A DNA stretch of 36,811 bases from Herbaspirillum sp. YR522 (lineage in GTDB: Bacteria > Pseudomonadota > Gammaproteobacteria > Burkholderiales > Burkholderiaceae_D): contig NZ_AKJA01000130.1 in assembly GCF_000282575.1 (NCBI RefSeq), positions 1 to 36,811 on the forward strand. Reading direction: 5' to 3'. Positions 1 through 8,706 of this stretch are shown here, in pieces (the stretch's first letter is position 1; each line of letters begins with the position of its first letter). The position numbers and the translations under genes are program-made. The notes beneath the pieces were generated by a model that was not told the origin of the DNA, did no database searches, and saw nothing but the letters and a program-made list of their open reading frames with translations.

Positions 1-684
1 GGCTGGCTGGGCGGGCGCCGGTACGGCAGGCCGCAGCCGGTCCTGCTGGTGGCGGAGATGAAGAGCGGTTTCCTGTTCTGCGTCAACCAGGGTGCGCGCT
101 CGATGCAGAGCAACCTCGACCGCATGGTGCTGTCGCGCTTTGCCGATGCCTATGCGCTTGGCGTGTATGGGGCGGCGTCGCGCATCCTGCAACTGGGGCT
201 GTTTCCGATGCAGGTGATGACGCGCATCTTCTACCCCAAGTTCTTCCAGCATGGCGTCAACGGCATGGCAGCCAGCCGGCGCTACGCGCTGCGGGTGGCA
301 CCGGCCCTGTTCGGTACCGGCATCCTGTCGGCGGCGGCGGTGGCGGGGGCGGCGCTGTTCGCACCGCATGTGCTGGGGCATGACTTTGCCGGCAGCGTCG
401 ATGTCACCATCGGCCTGTCGCTGGCCTTGCCATTCATCGCCTTGCAGTATCCGGCCGCCGATGCGCTCACCGGGGCCGGACGGCAGGGCTTGCGTGCGGC
501 CATCTTCAGCCTGTCGGCGGTGGGTTTCGGCTTCGTGCTGGTGGCCGGTATCTGGTTCAAGGGCGTGCCTGGCCTGATCGGTGCGTTCGTATTCGCACAT
601 TTTTTGCTTGCAGCGATCCTGTGGGGCGCGGCCTTCCTTTGCAAGGATGTGCCGGCCAGCCAGCCGCTGCAGGCCACACAATAA
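1..684 (+). CDS. Polysaccharide flippase (Wzx/MATE-like), C-terminal part
   Basis: The reading frame is open at the window edge, so only the last 227 residues are present. The visible part alternates hydrophobic segments (for example around codons encoding VAPALFGTGILSAAAVAGAA, then two more near the C-terminus) with short basic loops. The stretch NLDRMVLSRFADAYALGVYG is typical of polysaccharide-export flippases, which move lipid-linked repeat units across the inner membrane. It lies 76 bp upstream of the UDP-glucose dehydrogenase gene on the same strand, consistent with one exopolysaccharide or O-antigen locus. The substrate cannot be read from the sequence. An ATG at 49 is internal and not the likely start. 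Confidence 0.75.
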   Translation, partial: GWLGGRRYGRPQPVLLVAEMKSGFLFCVNQGARSMQSNLDRMVLSRFADAYALGVYGAASRILQLGLFPMQVMTRIFYPKFFQHGVNGMAASRRYALRVAPALFGTGILSAAAVAGAALFAPHVLGHDFAGSVDVTIGLSLALPFIALQYPAADALTGAGRQGLRAAIFSLSAVGFGFVLVAGIWFKGVPGLIGAFVFAHFLLAAILWGAAFLCKDVPASQPLQATQ

Positions 685-760
685 GACGGAGACATCCGAG
701 GACCGCGTCTGCCTCATGGCGGTGGTTTTGCACCAAGCTTTTTTTGATTAGGAAAAGAAA

Positions 761-2083
761 ATGAAGATAACTGTCATTGGTACTGGCTACGTCGGCCTGG
801 TCACCGGTACTTGCCTGGCGGAAATGGGTAACGACGTCCTTTGCCTCGATCTGGACGAGAACAAGATCCGCATCCTGCGCGAGGGCGGCATCCCCATCCA
901 CGAACCGGGCCTGCAGGATATGGTGCAGCGTAACGTCGCCTCCGGCCGCCTGAAGTTCAGCACCGATATCGCCGAATCGGTGGCCTTTGGAGAACTGCAG
1001 TTCATCGCCGTGGGCACGCCACCCGACGAAGACGGTTCGGCCGACCTGAAGTACGTGGTGGCGGCGGCGCGCAACATCGGCAAGCACATGACCGACTACA
1101 AGATCGTCATCGACAAGTCGACCGTGCCGGTCGGTACCGGCGACAAGGTGCGGGCGGCGATCCAGGAAGAGCTGGCCGCGCGCAAGCTCGAGACGCCCTT
1201 CGATGTGGTGTCGAACCCTGAATTCCTCAAGGAAGGCGCGGCCGTCGAAGACTTCATGCGGCCCGACCGCATCGTCATCGGTGCCGACAGCGACCGCGCC
1301 ATCACCGCCATGCGCGAGCTCTACGCGCCGTTCATCCGCAACCATGATCGGGTGATCGTGATGGACGTGCGCTCGGCCGAGCTGACCAAGTACGCCGCCA
1401 ACGCCATGCTGGCGACCCGCATCTCGTTCATGAACGAGCTGGCCAACCTGGCCGACGACCTGGGCGCCGACATCGAGCAGATTCGTGTGGGTATCGGTTC
1501 TGACCCGCGCATCGGCTTCCACTTCCTGTATCCGGGCTGCGGCTACGGCGGTTCGTGCTTCCCCAAGGACGTCCAGGCATTGATCCGCACCGCCGACGAA
1601 GGCGGACGCAGGCTCAAGGTGCTGCACGCGGTCGAAGAGGCCAACGAGGCGCAAAAGCACGTCCTGCTCGACAAGATCCGCGGCCATTTCGGCAGCGACC
1701 TGCGCGGCATGACCTTCGCCCTGTGGGGCCTGGCATTCAAGCCCAACACCGACGACATGCGCGAAGCGTCGAGCCGGGTGGTCATCGAAGGCCTGTGGGA
1801 CATGGGCGCCCGGGTGCGCGCCTACGATCCGGTGGCGATGGATGAGACCCGTCGCATCTATGGCAATGACGATCGCCTGTCGTACGCCACCTCGCCCCAG
1901 GATGCGCTGACCGGCGCCGAGGCGTTGGTGATCGTGACCGAGTGGAAGGAATTCCGCGTGCCCAACTTCGATGCCATCAAGAGCAGCCTGAAGAACCCGG
2001 TGATCTTCGACGGCCGCAACCTGTATACACCGGCGCAGATGCGCAAGCGTGGCATCGAGTATTTCGCCATCGGTCGCCGTTGA
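761..2083 (+). CDS. ugd: UDP-glucose 6-dehydrogenase
   Basis: A 440-residue protein of normal family length. It oxidises UDP-glucose to UDP-glucuronate with two NAD+, supplying acidic sugar for surface polysaccharide. The N-terminus [20 protein letters not shown] is the Rossmann NAD-binding loop (GxGYxG). The active-site block [12 protein letters not shown] places the catalytic cysteine at residue 266. The C-terminal third carries the UDP-binding domain ([18 protein letters not shown]). The start is supported by AGGAAAAG just upstream of the ATG. GDP-mannose dehydrogenase (AlgD) shares the fold and the nearby manC makes that alternative worth keeping, but the N-terminal sequence fits the UGD/TuaD type better. 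Confidence 0.9.
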   Translation: MKITVIGTGYVGLVTGTCLAEMGNDVLCLDLDENKIRILREGGIPIHEPGLQDMVQRNVASGRLKFSTDIAESVAFGELQFIAVGTPPDEDGSADLKYVVAAARNIGKHMTDYKIVIDKSTVPVGTGDKVRAAIQEELAARKLETPFDVVSNPEFLKEGAAVEDFMRPDRIVIGADSDRAITAMRELYAPFIRNHDRVIVMDVRSAELTKYAANAMLATRISFMNELANLADDLGADIEQIRVGIGSDPRIGFHFLYPGCGYGGSCFPKDVQALIRTADEGGRRLKVLHAVEEANEAQKHVLLDKIRGHFGSDLRGMTFALWGLAFKPNTDDMREASSRVVIEGLWDMGARVRAYDPVAMDETRRIYGNDDRLSYATSPQDALTGAEALVIVTEWKEFRVPNFDAIKSSLKNPVIFDGRNLYTPAQMRKRGIEYFAIGRR

Positions 2084-2098
2084 TATTCATGCAGCACG

Positions 2099-2121
2099 CC
2101 GCATCGTCTGTGACGATGCGG
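2099..2121 (+). other. Perfect hairpin between ugd and the nucleotidyltransferase gene
   Basis: CCGCATCGTC (2099-2108) and GACGATGCGG (2112-2121) form a 10-bp perfect stem with a TGT loop, 15 bp after the ugd stop and 37 bp before the next ATG. There is no T-run after it, so it is more likely an intercistronic processing or stability element, or a weak attenuator, than a full terminator. Confidence 0.55.
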
Positions 2122-2158
2122 TCCGTAGCCCACGAATTCCAAAATCGAGAGAGAACCC

Positions 2159-3289
2159 ATGAAAGCGATGATCCTGGCTGCCGGCAAAGGCACCCGCGTG
2201 CGTCCACTGACCTATGACCTGCCCAAGCCGATGATTCCCATCCTGGGCAAGCCGGTGCTGGAATACCTGGTCGAGCACCTGGTCAAGTTCGGCATCCACG
2301 ACATCATGATCAATGTGAGCTACCTGCACCAGAAGATCGAGAATTACTTCGGCGAAGGCCAGCGCTTTGGTGCCCGCATCGGATACTCCTTCGAGGGCTA
2401 CGTGGACGACGCCGGGGAAGTGCACCCGCACCCGATCGGCTCGGCCGGCGGCATGAAGAAGATCCAGGAATTCGGCGGTTTCTTCGATGAGACCACGCTG
2501 GTGATCTGCGGCGATGCCCTGATCGATCTCGATATCCAGTCGGCGCTGTTCGAACACCGCCGCAAAGGCGCGCTGGTGAGCGTCATCACCAAGGAGGTCG
2601 CGCTGGACCAGGTGTCGAGCTACGGCGTGGTGGTGGCCGATCCCGAGACCGGCCAGGTGCTGTCGTTCCAGGAAAAGCCGTCTCCTGCCGAAGCCAAGTC
2701 GACCCTGGCCAGTACCGGTATCTACATCATGGAACCGGAAGTGCTGGACCTGATCCCGAGCAACACCGTGTTCGATATCGGTTCCGAACTGTTCCCGCTG
2801 CTGGTCGAGAAGAAGATACCGTTCTTTGCCCAGAAGCGTTTCTTCAACTGGATCGACATCGGCAACGTCACCGATTTCTGGTCGGTGCTGCAAAGCGTAC
2901 TCAGTGGCAAGGTGGCGCAGATGTACGTGCCCGGCACGCAGATCGAGGAAGGCCTGTGGGTCGGCTTGAACACCCGTATCGAATGGGAAGGCACCACCAT
3001 CGAGGGCCCGGTCTACATCGGTTCGGGTACCCACATCGAGGCCGGCAGCAAGATCATCGGTCCAACCTGGATCGGTCATGGCAGTCATATCTGTTCGGGC
3101 TCGGAGGTGATCAGGAGCGTATTGTTCGAGTACACTCGCACCGCGCCCGGCACCAAGGTCGAGGAATCGGTCGTCTGCGGCCATTACAGTGTCAGCCGCG
3201 ACGGCCAGATGAAGCATATTTCTGAATACAACGACAATCACTGGAACGATGCGCGCGATCGTCGCAAGACGGCGCGCCAGAGCGCTTAA
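2159..3289 (+). CDS. NDP-sugar nucleotidyltransferase with left-handed beta-helix tail
   Basis: A 376-residue protein. Residues 1 to about 235 are a nucleotidyltransferase domain: the signature MILAAGKGTRVRPLT followed by LPKPMIPILGKP gives the nucleotide-binding loop and catalytic lysine region, and FQEKPSPAEAKSTLASTGIY is the sugar-binding strand. From about residue 255 come hexapeptide-like repeats (IEEGLWVGLNTRIEWEGTTI, then IEGPVYIGSGTHIEAGSKII) forming a left-handed beta helix. Such enzymes join a nucleoside triphosphate and a sugar 1-phosphate. The exact sugar (mannose-1-P with GTP, or glucose-1-P with UTP or dTTP) is not decided here. Its place between ugd and manC suggests precursor supply for the same polysaccharide. 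GAGAGA precedes the ATG. Confidence 0.85.
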   Translation: MKAMILAAGKGTRVRPLTYDLPKPMIPILGKPVLEYLVEHLVKFGIHDIMINVSYLHQKIENYFGEGQRFGARIGYSFEGYVDDAGEVHPHPIGSAGGMKKIQEFGGFFDETTLVICGDALIDLDIQSALFEHRRKGALVSVITKEVALDQVSSYGVVVADPETGQVLSFQEKPSPAEAKSTLASTGIYIMEPEVLDLIPSNTVFDIGSELFPLLVEKKIPFFAQKRFFNWIDIGNVTDFWSVLQSVLSGKVAQMYVPGTQIEEGLWVGLNTRIEWEGTTIEGPVYIGSGTHIEAGSKIIGPTWIGHGSHICSGSEVIRSVLFEYTRTAPGTKVEESVVCGHYSVSRDGQMKHISEYNDNHWNDARDRRKTARQSA

Positions 3290-3310
3290 ACCATGCATAG
3301 CGAGGAAGTC

Positions 3311-4729
3311 ATGAAAATCTACCCCGTCATTCTTTCCGGCGGGTCCGGTACCCGCCTGTGGCCGCTGTCGCGCGCGGCCTTGCCCAAGCAACTGATCTCG
3401 GTCGTGGGCGACCGCACCATGCTGCAGGAAACCGTTGCCCGCGTGAGCCAATGGCCGCAGATCATGCCGCCGCTGTTCGTGTGCGGCAATGAGCATCGCT
3501 TCATGGTGGCCGAGCAGATGCGCGAGATCGGCATCAAGCCGCTGGGCATCATGCTCGAACCGGTCGGCAAGAACACCGCGCCGGCCGTCGCCGCCGCCGC
3601 CCACCTGCTGGCCCGGCAGGACCCCGAAGCGGTCATGCTGGTGCTGCCGGCCGACCACGTGATCAATGACGTGGCGGCTTTCCAGGATGCCGTCGCCCGT
3701 GCCGCCGAGGTGGTCGCCGCCGGCTCCCTGGCGACCTTCGGCATCCTGCCGTCGTCGCCCGAGACCGGCTATGGCTATATCCGCCGGGGCAGTGCAGTGC
3801 CTGGCGTGGTCGATAGCTATGTGGTCGACAAGTTCGTCGAGAAGCCCGACCTGGCCACGGCCAACGGTTTCCTCGCAGAAGGCAATTATTCGTGGAACAG
3901 CGGTATGTTCCTGTTCAAGGCGTCGGACTACTTGCAGGAGTTGCTGGCTTACCGCCCCGATATCGCCGAACCGGTCGAACAGGCCGTGCTCAAGGGCTAC
4001 GAAGACCTCGATTTCTGCCGTCTCGACCAGGCCAGCTTCGAAGCCACGCCGTCGGAATCGATCGACTACGCGGTGATGGAACGCACCAAGAAGGCAGTGG
4101 TGGTGCTGGCCGACATCGGCTGGAGCGACGTCGGTTCGTGGAGCGCCTTGTGGGCCGTGCAGCAAAGCGACGCCGACGGCAACGTCGCCCGCGGCGATGT
4201 GCTGCTGCAGGACGTGGGCAATACGCTGGTGCGTGCCGAGTCGCGCATGGTGGCCGCGCTGGGCGTGCAGGACCTGATCATCGTCGAGACCGACGATGCC
4301 GTGCTGGTGGCACACCGCGACCGGGTGCAGGATGTGAAGAAGATCGTCGATACCCTCAAGTCGAGCGGGCGTACCGAGCACATGCATCACAAGCGCGTCT
4401 ATCGCCCATGGGGCAGCTACGAGAGCCTGGCCGACGGCGAGCGTTTCCAGGTCAAGCGCATCATCGTCAAGCCGGGCGAGAAGCTCTCGCTGCAGATGCA
4501 TCATCACCGCGCCGAACACTGGGTGGTGGTCAGCGGAACCGCGCTGGTGACCCGCGGCGAGGAAGTCAAGCTGATGAGCGAGAACGAATCGATCTACCTG
4601 CCCATCGGCGTCACCCATCGCCTGGAAAATCCTGGCAAGCTGCCGCTGCACCTGATCGAGGTGCAGTCGGGAAGTTATCTCGGAGAAGATGACATCGTGC
4701 GCTTCGAAGACGTCTACAAGCGCGTCTGA
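3311..4729 (+). CDS. manC: Mannose-1-phosphate guanylyltransferase / mannose-6-phosphate isomerase
   Basis: A bifunctional type II enzyme of about 472 residues that makes GDP-mannose. The N-terminal half is the guanylyltransferase (ILSGGSGTRLWPLSR, then FVEKPDLATA). The C-terminal ~110 residues are the cupin-type isomerase (KPGEKLSLQMHHHRAEHWVV with metal-binding histidines). An in-frame ATG at 3293 would add six residues, but it has no ribosome site; ATG 3311 is preceded by GAGGAAG, so I chose 3311. The gene begins 21 bp after its upstream neighbour and is followed by a strong intrinsic terminator, so it is probably the last gene of the transcription unit. AlgA, XanB and CpsB are names for the same family. 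Confidence 0.92.
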   Translation: MKIYPVILSGGSGTRLWPLSRAALPKQLISVVGDRTMLQETVARVSQWPQIMPPLFVCGNEHRFMVAEQMREIGIKPLGIMLEPVGKNTAPAVAAAAHLLARQDPEAVMLVLPADHVINDVAAFQDAVARAAEVVAAGSLATFGILPSSPETGYGYIRRGSAVPGVVDSYVVDKFVEKPDLATANGFLAEGNYSWNSGMFLFKASDYLQELLAYRPDIAEPVEQAVLKGYEDLDFCRLDQASFEATPSESIDYAVMERTKKAVVVLADIGWSDVGSWSALWAVQQSDADGNVARGDVLLQDVGNTLVRAESRMVAALGVQDLIIVETDDAVLVAHRDRVQDVKKIVDTLKSSGRTEHMHHKRVYRPWGSYESLADGERFQVKRIIVKPGEKLSLQMHHHRAEHWVVVSGTALVTRGEEVKLMSENESIYLPIGVTHRLENPGKLPLHLIEVQSGSYLGEDDIVRFEDVYKRV

Positions 4730-4777
4730 CGCACCTGGCGGCGGGCTCGGCTGGAGCCCGTCGAGCAAGTAACCGGA

Positions 4778-4811
4778 AAGCCGTATCGAGGGTCCTCGAT
4801 ACGGCTTTTTT
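4778..4811 (+). terminator. Rho-independent terminator after manC
   Basis: AAGCCGTATCGAGG (4778-4791) and CCTCGATACGGCTT (4794-4807) are perfect reverse complements, giving a 12-14-bp stem with a minimal loop, directly followed by a run of six T (4806-4811). It lies 49 bp after the manC stop. Confidence 0.95.
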
Positions 4812-5304
4812 CATTGTCCCGGTGCCGCAATGAGCTTGCTTGCGGTGCGCATACCCCGGTTGCCGCAGGGCACGATAGGGTAACGTCGAGTGCGCAAGCC
4901 GTCGAGCTTGGCATGGTCGGCGAGTGCGCCGGGGCGACAAGATGACGTTGTGGTGCAGTACAGCAATGTTTGCAGGAAACTCGCATCAAATAGTCACTGA
5001 AACATGATAAAAAATGTTCGTTATCGAGACGAAGTTTGTTATTGTCTGTCCTGAGAATTACAAGAACATTGCAGGTTTTTTCGACCGAGCAAGCATTACT
5101 TCCCGCATCAGGTTCAGAGGTTGGTTGCACCGCAGCACCAAGTACGCTCGATGTCCGTCGCACGGTTATAAATCGTCACACGCAAGTTCCTTTTTTCAGC
5201 ATTTCATCGCAGCTCCGGCAGTGCCGGGGCCGCGTGCGTCGACTTGCGTGCACAGGGCCAACCGTTAGGCCGACATCCGTTCCGATTTCAACGTCATCCA
5301 CATC
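4812..5304. other. Non-coding gap between the two polysaccharide units
   Basis: This 493-bp stretch follows the manC terminator and precedes the glycosyltransferase gene. It is visibly richer in A and T (about 4980-5110) than its flanks. Short open frames here have no ribosome site and no recognisable protein. It presumably carries the promoter of the downstream unit, but I could not find a -35/-10 pair with good spacing. Confidence 0.5.
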
Positions 5305-6330
5305 ATGAACAACTATAACGACGCCGCCATCATCGCCGAATTGCCCCTACCCATCGCGCCTGCGGAACGCCCCCTGATCTCGCTGGTCGTGCCGTTCTAT
5401 AACGAAGAGGAAGCGATCGAGGTCTTCTTCGCTACCGTCATTCCGGCGCTCGAGGCGATTCCCGCAACCGATTTCGAGATCGTCTGCGTGGACGACGGCA
5501 GTCGTGACGCCACCTTGCAAATGCTGAGCGACAAGGCGTTGTACGACTCGCGTATCGTCGTGGTGGAGTTGACCCGCAATTTCGGCAAGGAGGCGGCCCT
5601 CACTGCGGCCATCGAAAGTGCGCGCGGCGACGTCGTCATCCCGTTCGACGCCGACCTGCAGGATCCGCCGGACGTCATCCCCAAATTGCTCGACAAATGG
5701 CGCGAGGGTTACGAGGTGGTGCTGGCGCGACGCGTCAACCGCGACTCCGATACGTCGCTCAAGAAGATGACGGCCCTGTGGTTCTATCGCTTGCACAACA
5801 AGATCGCCGATATCAAGATCCCCGAGAACGTCGGCGATTTCCGCTTGATGAGTCGTTCGGTGGTCGAGGCGCTCAAGTCGTTGCCGGAATCGCGGCGGTT
5901 CATGAAGGGCTTGTTTGCCTGGGTCGGTTTCAAGACGGCAACGGTGGACTATGTGCGCGAGCAGCGGGTGGCGGGCCAAACCAAGTTTTCCGGCTGGAAG
6001 CTGTGGAATTTTGCGTTGGAGGGCTTCACCAGCTTCAGCACCTTGCCGCTGCGGGTATGGAGCTACGCCGGTGGCTTCATCGCGGCGCTGGCCATCGTGC
6101 GCGGCATCTGGCTCATCGTGCGCACCATGGTCTACGGTGTGGATGTGCCGGGCTATGCCTCGCTGGCGACCGCTGTGCTGTTGCTGGGTGGCATACAGCT
6201 GATCGGCATCGGCGTGCTGGGCGAGTATATTGGCCGCATCTATTTCGAGACCAAGAACCGGCCGGTCTACCTGATCCGCAAGAAGATCCAGGCCTCGCGC
6301 GTGAAGGCACCCGTGCAGGTTGCGCTGTGA
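5305..6330 (+). CDS. GtrB-type polyprenyl-phosphate glycosyltransferase (GT2)
   Basis: A 341-residue membrane-anchored family 2 glycosyltransferase. The GT-A fold starts at about residue 25 (SLVVPFYNEEEAIEVF), with nucleotide-binding CVDDGSRDA (61-69), metal-binding FDADLQDPP (114-122) and the family-typical QTKFSGWKL near residue 225. Two hydrophobic helices follow (about 245-265 and 280-305), ending in IYFETKNRPVYLI. This is the architecture of GtrB, ArnC and dolichyl-phosphate mannose synthase-like enzymes, which load a sugar from an NDP donor onto undecaprenyl phosphate on the cytoplasmic face. The stop overlaps the next start (GTGA), and a GtrA flippase lies two genes on. The sugar (glucose, mannose, aminoarabinose) cannot be assigned. 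Confidence 0.88.
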   Translation: MNNYNDAAIIAELPLPIAPAERPLISLVVPFYNEEEAIEVFFATVIPALEAIPATDFEIVCVDDGSRDATLQMLSDKALYDSRIVVVELTRNFGKEAALTAAIESARGDVVIPFDADLQDPPDVIPKLLDKWREGYEVVLARRVNRDSDTSLKKMTALWFYRLHNKIADIKIPENVGDFRLMSRSVVEALKSLPESRRFMKGLFAWVGFKTATVDYVREQRVAGQTKFSGWKLWNFALEGFTSFSTLPLRVWSYAGGFIAALAIVRGIWLIVRTMVYGVDVPGYASLATAVLLLGGIQLIGIGVLGEYIGRIYFETKNRPVYLIRKKIQASRVKAPVQVAL

Positions 6331-8153
6331 GCGCGGCGTTCGGCGGCAATCGACGCGTGATGGCGGCGCTGCTGTTCGTGCTGGCGGTGACCTTGGTGGT
6401 GTTCTACCAGCCACTCATTCACGGCAGCATCCGTGGTCATGATTCGCGCACGCACATCTCCTGGTTGCTGTCGGTAATGGATGCGGTACGCGCCGGCAGT
6501 TTCTATCCGCGCTGGCTACCCGACCAGTTCGCCGGACTTGGCGCGCCGGTGCTGTATTACTACCCGCCGCTGACGTCGCTGTTGTTCGCGTTGGTCGACC
6601 AGCTCTCGCTGCATCGGTTGCCGGTGGGCAGTGTGATCGTCGTCGCTACCTTGCTGCTGAGCCTGGCCTCCAGTGCCACGTTCTATCTGTGGGCTCGCGG
6701 CTTTTCGCGCGGCGCCATCGCGCTGGCCGCCGCAGTGTTCTATGGCGTGGCACCGTATCATTTTCAGATCGACTACATGGCGCGCGGGGCGATGGCCGAG
6801 TTCGCCGCCTTCGTCTGGATCCCGCTCATCTTCGCCGGTATCCAGCGTTGGTTCGGCAACGGCGGGCGCGGCGCGCTGGCGCTGGTGATGGCAGGGTGTG
6901 CCGGCCTGTTCCTGACGCACCTGCTGACCGGCATGCTGGTGGCCATGGCAGCGGTGCCGTATGTGCTGCTGCGAACGTTCGCACGCGATGGCGCCGCCAC
7001 GTCGGCCCCGATGGCCACGGTAGTGCAGAAAAGACTGTTGCCCTTGTTCGTCGCCGCCGTCCTCAGCGTGGGCCTGGCTGCCTGCTACGTGGTGCCGGCA
7101 CTGACCCTGCTGCCGTTCCTGAACCAGGCGGCGTTGATGTTTTCCGGTATCGACCAGAGCGCGCTGGTTCATGCATTCGATGCCGACAAGCCCAAGTCGT
7201 TTGTCATGATCGCCGGCATTGCCATGCTCTATACGCTGCTGGCCGTGCTGCTCGGCGCCCTGAGCTGGCGTCGGCGCGATGCGGGCGCGGCGGTCGGCGC
7301 GCGCCAGCCGGTCACGGATGTTCTGTTCTGGTCGGCGGCGGTGGTGTTGTTCTTTGCGTTCATGCTGGGTGCACTCAACGTGTTGGTGGCGCCGCCATCG
7401 CCCCTGGGCAAGATCCAGTTCCTGTGGCGTGCCCTGGTGGTCCAGGAATTTGCCGTATGCACCTTGTTCGTGCTGGCTGGCCGGGTGCTGGTCGACCAAT
7501 GGCATGACGTCGCCGCGGCGCGTTATGTGAAGCTGGCCGCGCTGGTGCTGGTGGTGGGCTTTGCCGCATTCAGTTCCATGCTCAGCAAGAAACTCTATGC
7601 CGACCCGCGTATCGAAGAGCCCGCCGGGAGCGAGCACGTGCGGCTGCGCATGAGCCCGCCGGAATACTTCCCGCCCGGCGCCCAGGCGCCGCTGCCGCCC
7701 GCTGAGGTGGCGAAATATCCTGCGGTGGTGGAGGGCAGTGCCGAGATCGTCGCATTCAAGGCCGAGAAGTATCCCTCGCGCTTCGAATTGACCGTACGCG
7801 CCAGCGGCCCGGCCACGATTGCCTTGCCGGCGTATGGTTTTCCGGGATGGGTGACGGCCGAGGCAGGCCAGTCATCCTATCCGGTGACCACCGCCACCCC
7901 GTACAAGCTGCTGGCGGTCGAGGTAGGGGCGGGTTCGCATGTGATCACGGTCAAGCGCACCGCGCTGCTGCAGGAACGTATCGGTAACTGGATTTCGCTG
8001 GCGGCCTTGCTGTTGTCGGCGTTGTTCCTGCTGGCGGTGGGCGTGCGTGCACCGCGCAATGGCGTGCCGCAACGCGAGCGCAACGTGGTGCCGGCACCCT
8101 CCGAGAAAAACAGCGGGCCTGCCACCGCAAGTGGTGGTTCCCTCAAGGTATAA
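6327..8153 (+). CDS. Multi-pass membrane protein, PTPS-related domain, candidate GT-C glycosyltransferase
   Basis: A 608-residue protein starting with GTG at 6327, which overlaps the previous stop as GTGA; an in-frame ATG at 6360 is the alternative. About ten hydrophobic helices fill residues 12 to 440. The first outer loop carries GHDSRTHISW and then FYPRWLPDQFAGLGAPVLYY, the pattern of the 6-pyruvoyl-tetrahydropterin synthase-related membrane family and of GT-C enzymes, where an acidic residue in the first loop is catalytic. A soluble region (about 430-570) with beta-rich sequence precedes a last helix and a polar tail. Between a GtrB-type and a GtrA-type gene it occupies the place of the serotype-specific transferase, which takes the sugar from the polyprenyl carrier outside the membrane. 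That role is inferred. Confidence 0.75.
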   Translation: MSAAFGGNRRVMAALLFVLAVTLVVFYQPLIHGSIRGHDSRTHISWLLSVMDAVRAGSFYPRWLPDQFAGLGAPVLYYYPPLTSLLFALVDQLSLHRLPVGSVIVVATLLLSLASSATFYLWARGFSRGAIALAAAVFYGVAPYHFQIDYMARGAMAEFAAFVWIPLIFAGIQRWFGNGGRGALALVMAGCAGLFLTHLLTGMLVAMAAVPYVLLRTFARDGAATSAPMATVVQKRLLPLFVAAVLSVGLAACYVVPALTLLPFLNQAALMFSGIDQSALVHAFDADKPKSFVMIAGIAMLYTLLAVLLGALSWRRRDAGAAVGARQPVTDVLFWSAAVVLFFAFMLGALNVLVAPPSPLGKIQFLWRALVVQEFAVCTLFVLAGRVLVDQWHDVAAARYVKLAALVLVVGFAAFSSMLSKKLYADPRIEEPAGSEHVRLRMSPPEYFPPGAQAPLPPAEVAKYPAVVEGSAEIVAFKAEKYPSRFELTVRASGPATIALPAYGFPGWVTAEAGQSSYPVTTATPYKLLAVEVGAGSHVITVKRTALLQERIGNWISLAALLLSALFLLAVGVRAPRNGVPQRERNVVPAPSEKNSGPATASGGSLKV

Positions 8154-8168
8154 AGGTTAGGGATTCCT

Positions 8169-8549
8169 GTGTTTATCGTCTATGCCATGGTCGGCGCTGT
8201 CGGCACGCTGGTCCAGTATGCGTTCCTGTTGGTCTGTGTTTCCTGGTGGCAACTGCTTCACCCGGTCGCGGCCACGGTGATTGGCGCTTTCCTCGGGGCG
8301 ATCGTGAATTATTTCCTGAACGCCCGTTTCACCTTCAGCCAGTCGACCGGACCGCATCATGTGCGCATGCTCAAGTTTGCCGTGGCGGCGATCTTCGGCA
8401 TGGTGATGAACGGCTTGATCATGTATGTCTTCAACCGGCAACTGGGGCTGAACTACATGGCCGTTCAACTGGTGGCCACGGTCGCGGTGCTGCTGCTGAC
8501 CTACTCCATCAACCGCGTGTGGACCTTCGGGGTCGTCGCCAAACGTTGA
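8169..8549 (+). CDS. GtrA-family membrane protein, probable polyprenyl-phosphate-sugar flippase
   Basis: A 126-residue protein with four hydrophobic helices and the GtrA hallmarks: VGAVGTLVQYAFLL at the start, ATVIGAFLGAIVNYFLNARF in the second helix region, and TYSINRVWTF at the end. GtrA proteins are thought to flip the undecaprenyl-phosphate sugar made by GtrB. The start is GTG at 8169; ATG at 8187 is possible but would cut into the first helix. It begins 15 bp after the preceding gene and completes a GtrB / transferase / GtrA trio. Confidence 0.85.
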   Translation: MFIVYAMVGAVGTLVQYAFLLVCVSWWQLLHPVAATVIGAFLGAIVNYFLNARFTFSQSTGPHHVRMLKFAVAAIFGMVMNGLIMYVFNRQLGLNYMAVQLVATVAVLLLTYSINRVWTFGVVAKR

Positions 8550-8706
8550 ACTGTGGCGGAAGGGGCGTTGTCTATCTGCAAACGCCCAGCGGCGGTCGTT
8601 GCTTCCCGTCAACGTCGTCGCTGATGCCTGGCACTGTCGAGGCTTGCCCTCGAGGTCGCCGTCTCGCGCTGCCGATACGCTCGCGGCGCCTATCCTTCTT
8701 CTGTCG

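Noticed and set aside
2087..4768. 893-codon open frame on the minus strand opposite the nucleotidyltransferase and manC genes
   Set aside because: It is the mirror of two clear genes in GC-rich DNA; its protein is rich in His, Asp, Gln and Arg with no domain.
5697..6326. Upstream extension of the membrane protein frame into the GtrB-type gene
   Set aside because: That part overlaps the glycosyltransferase out of frame and reads as random Arg/Gly-rich sequence; the GTG at 6327 is the natural start.
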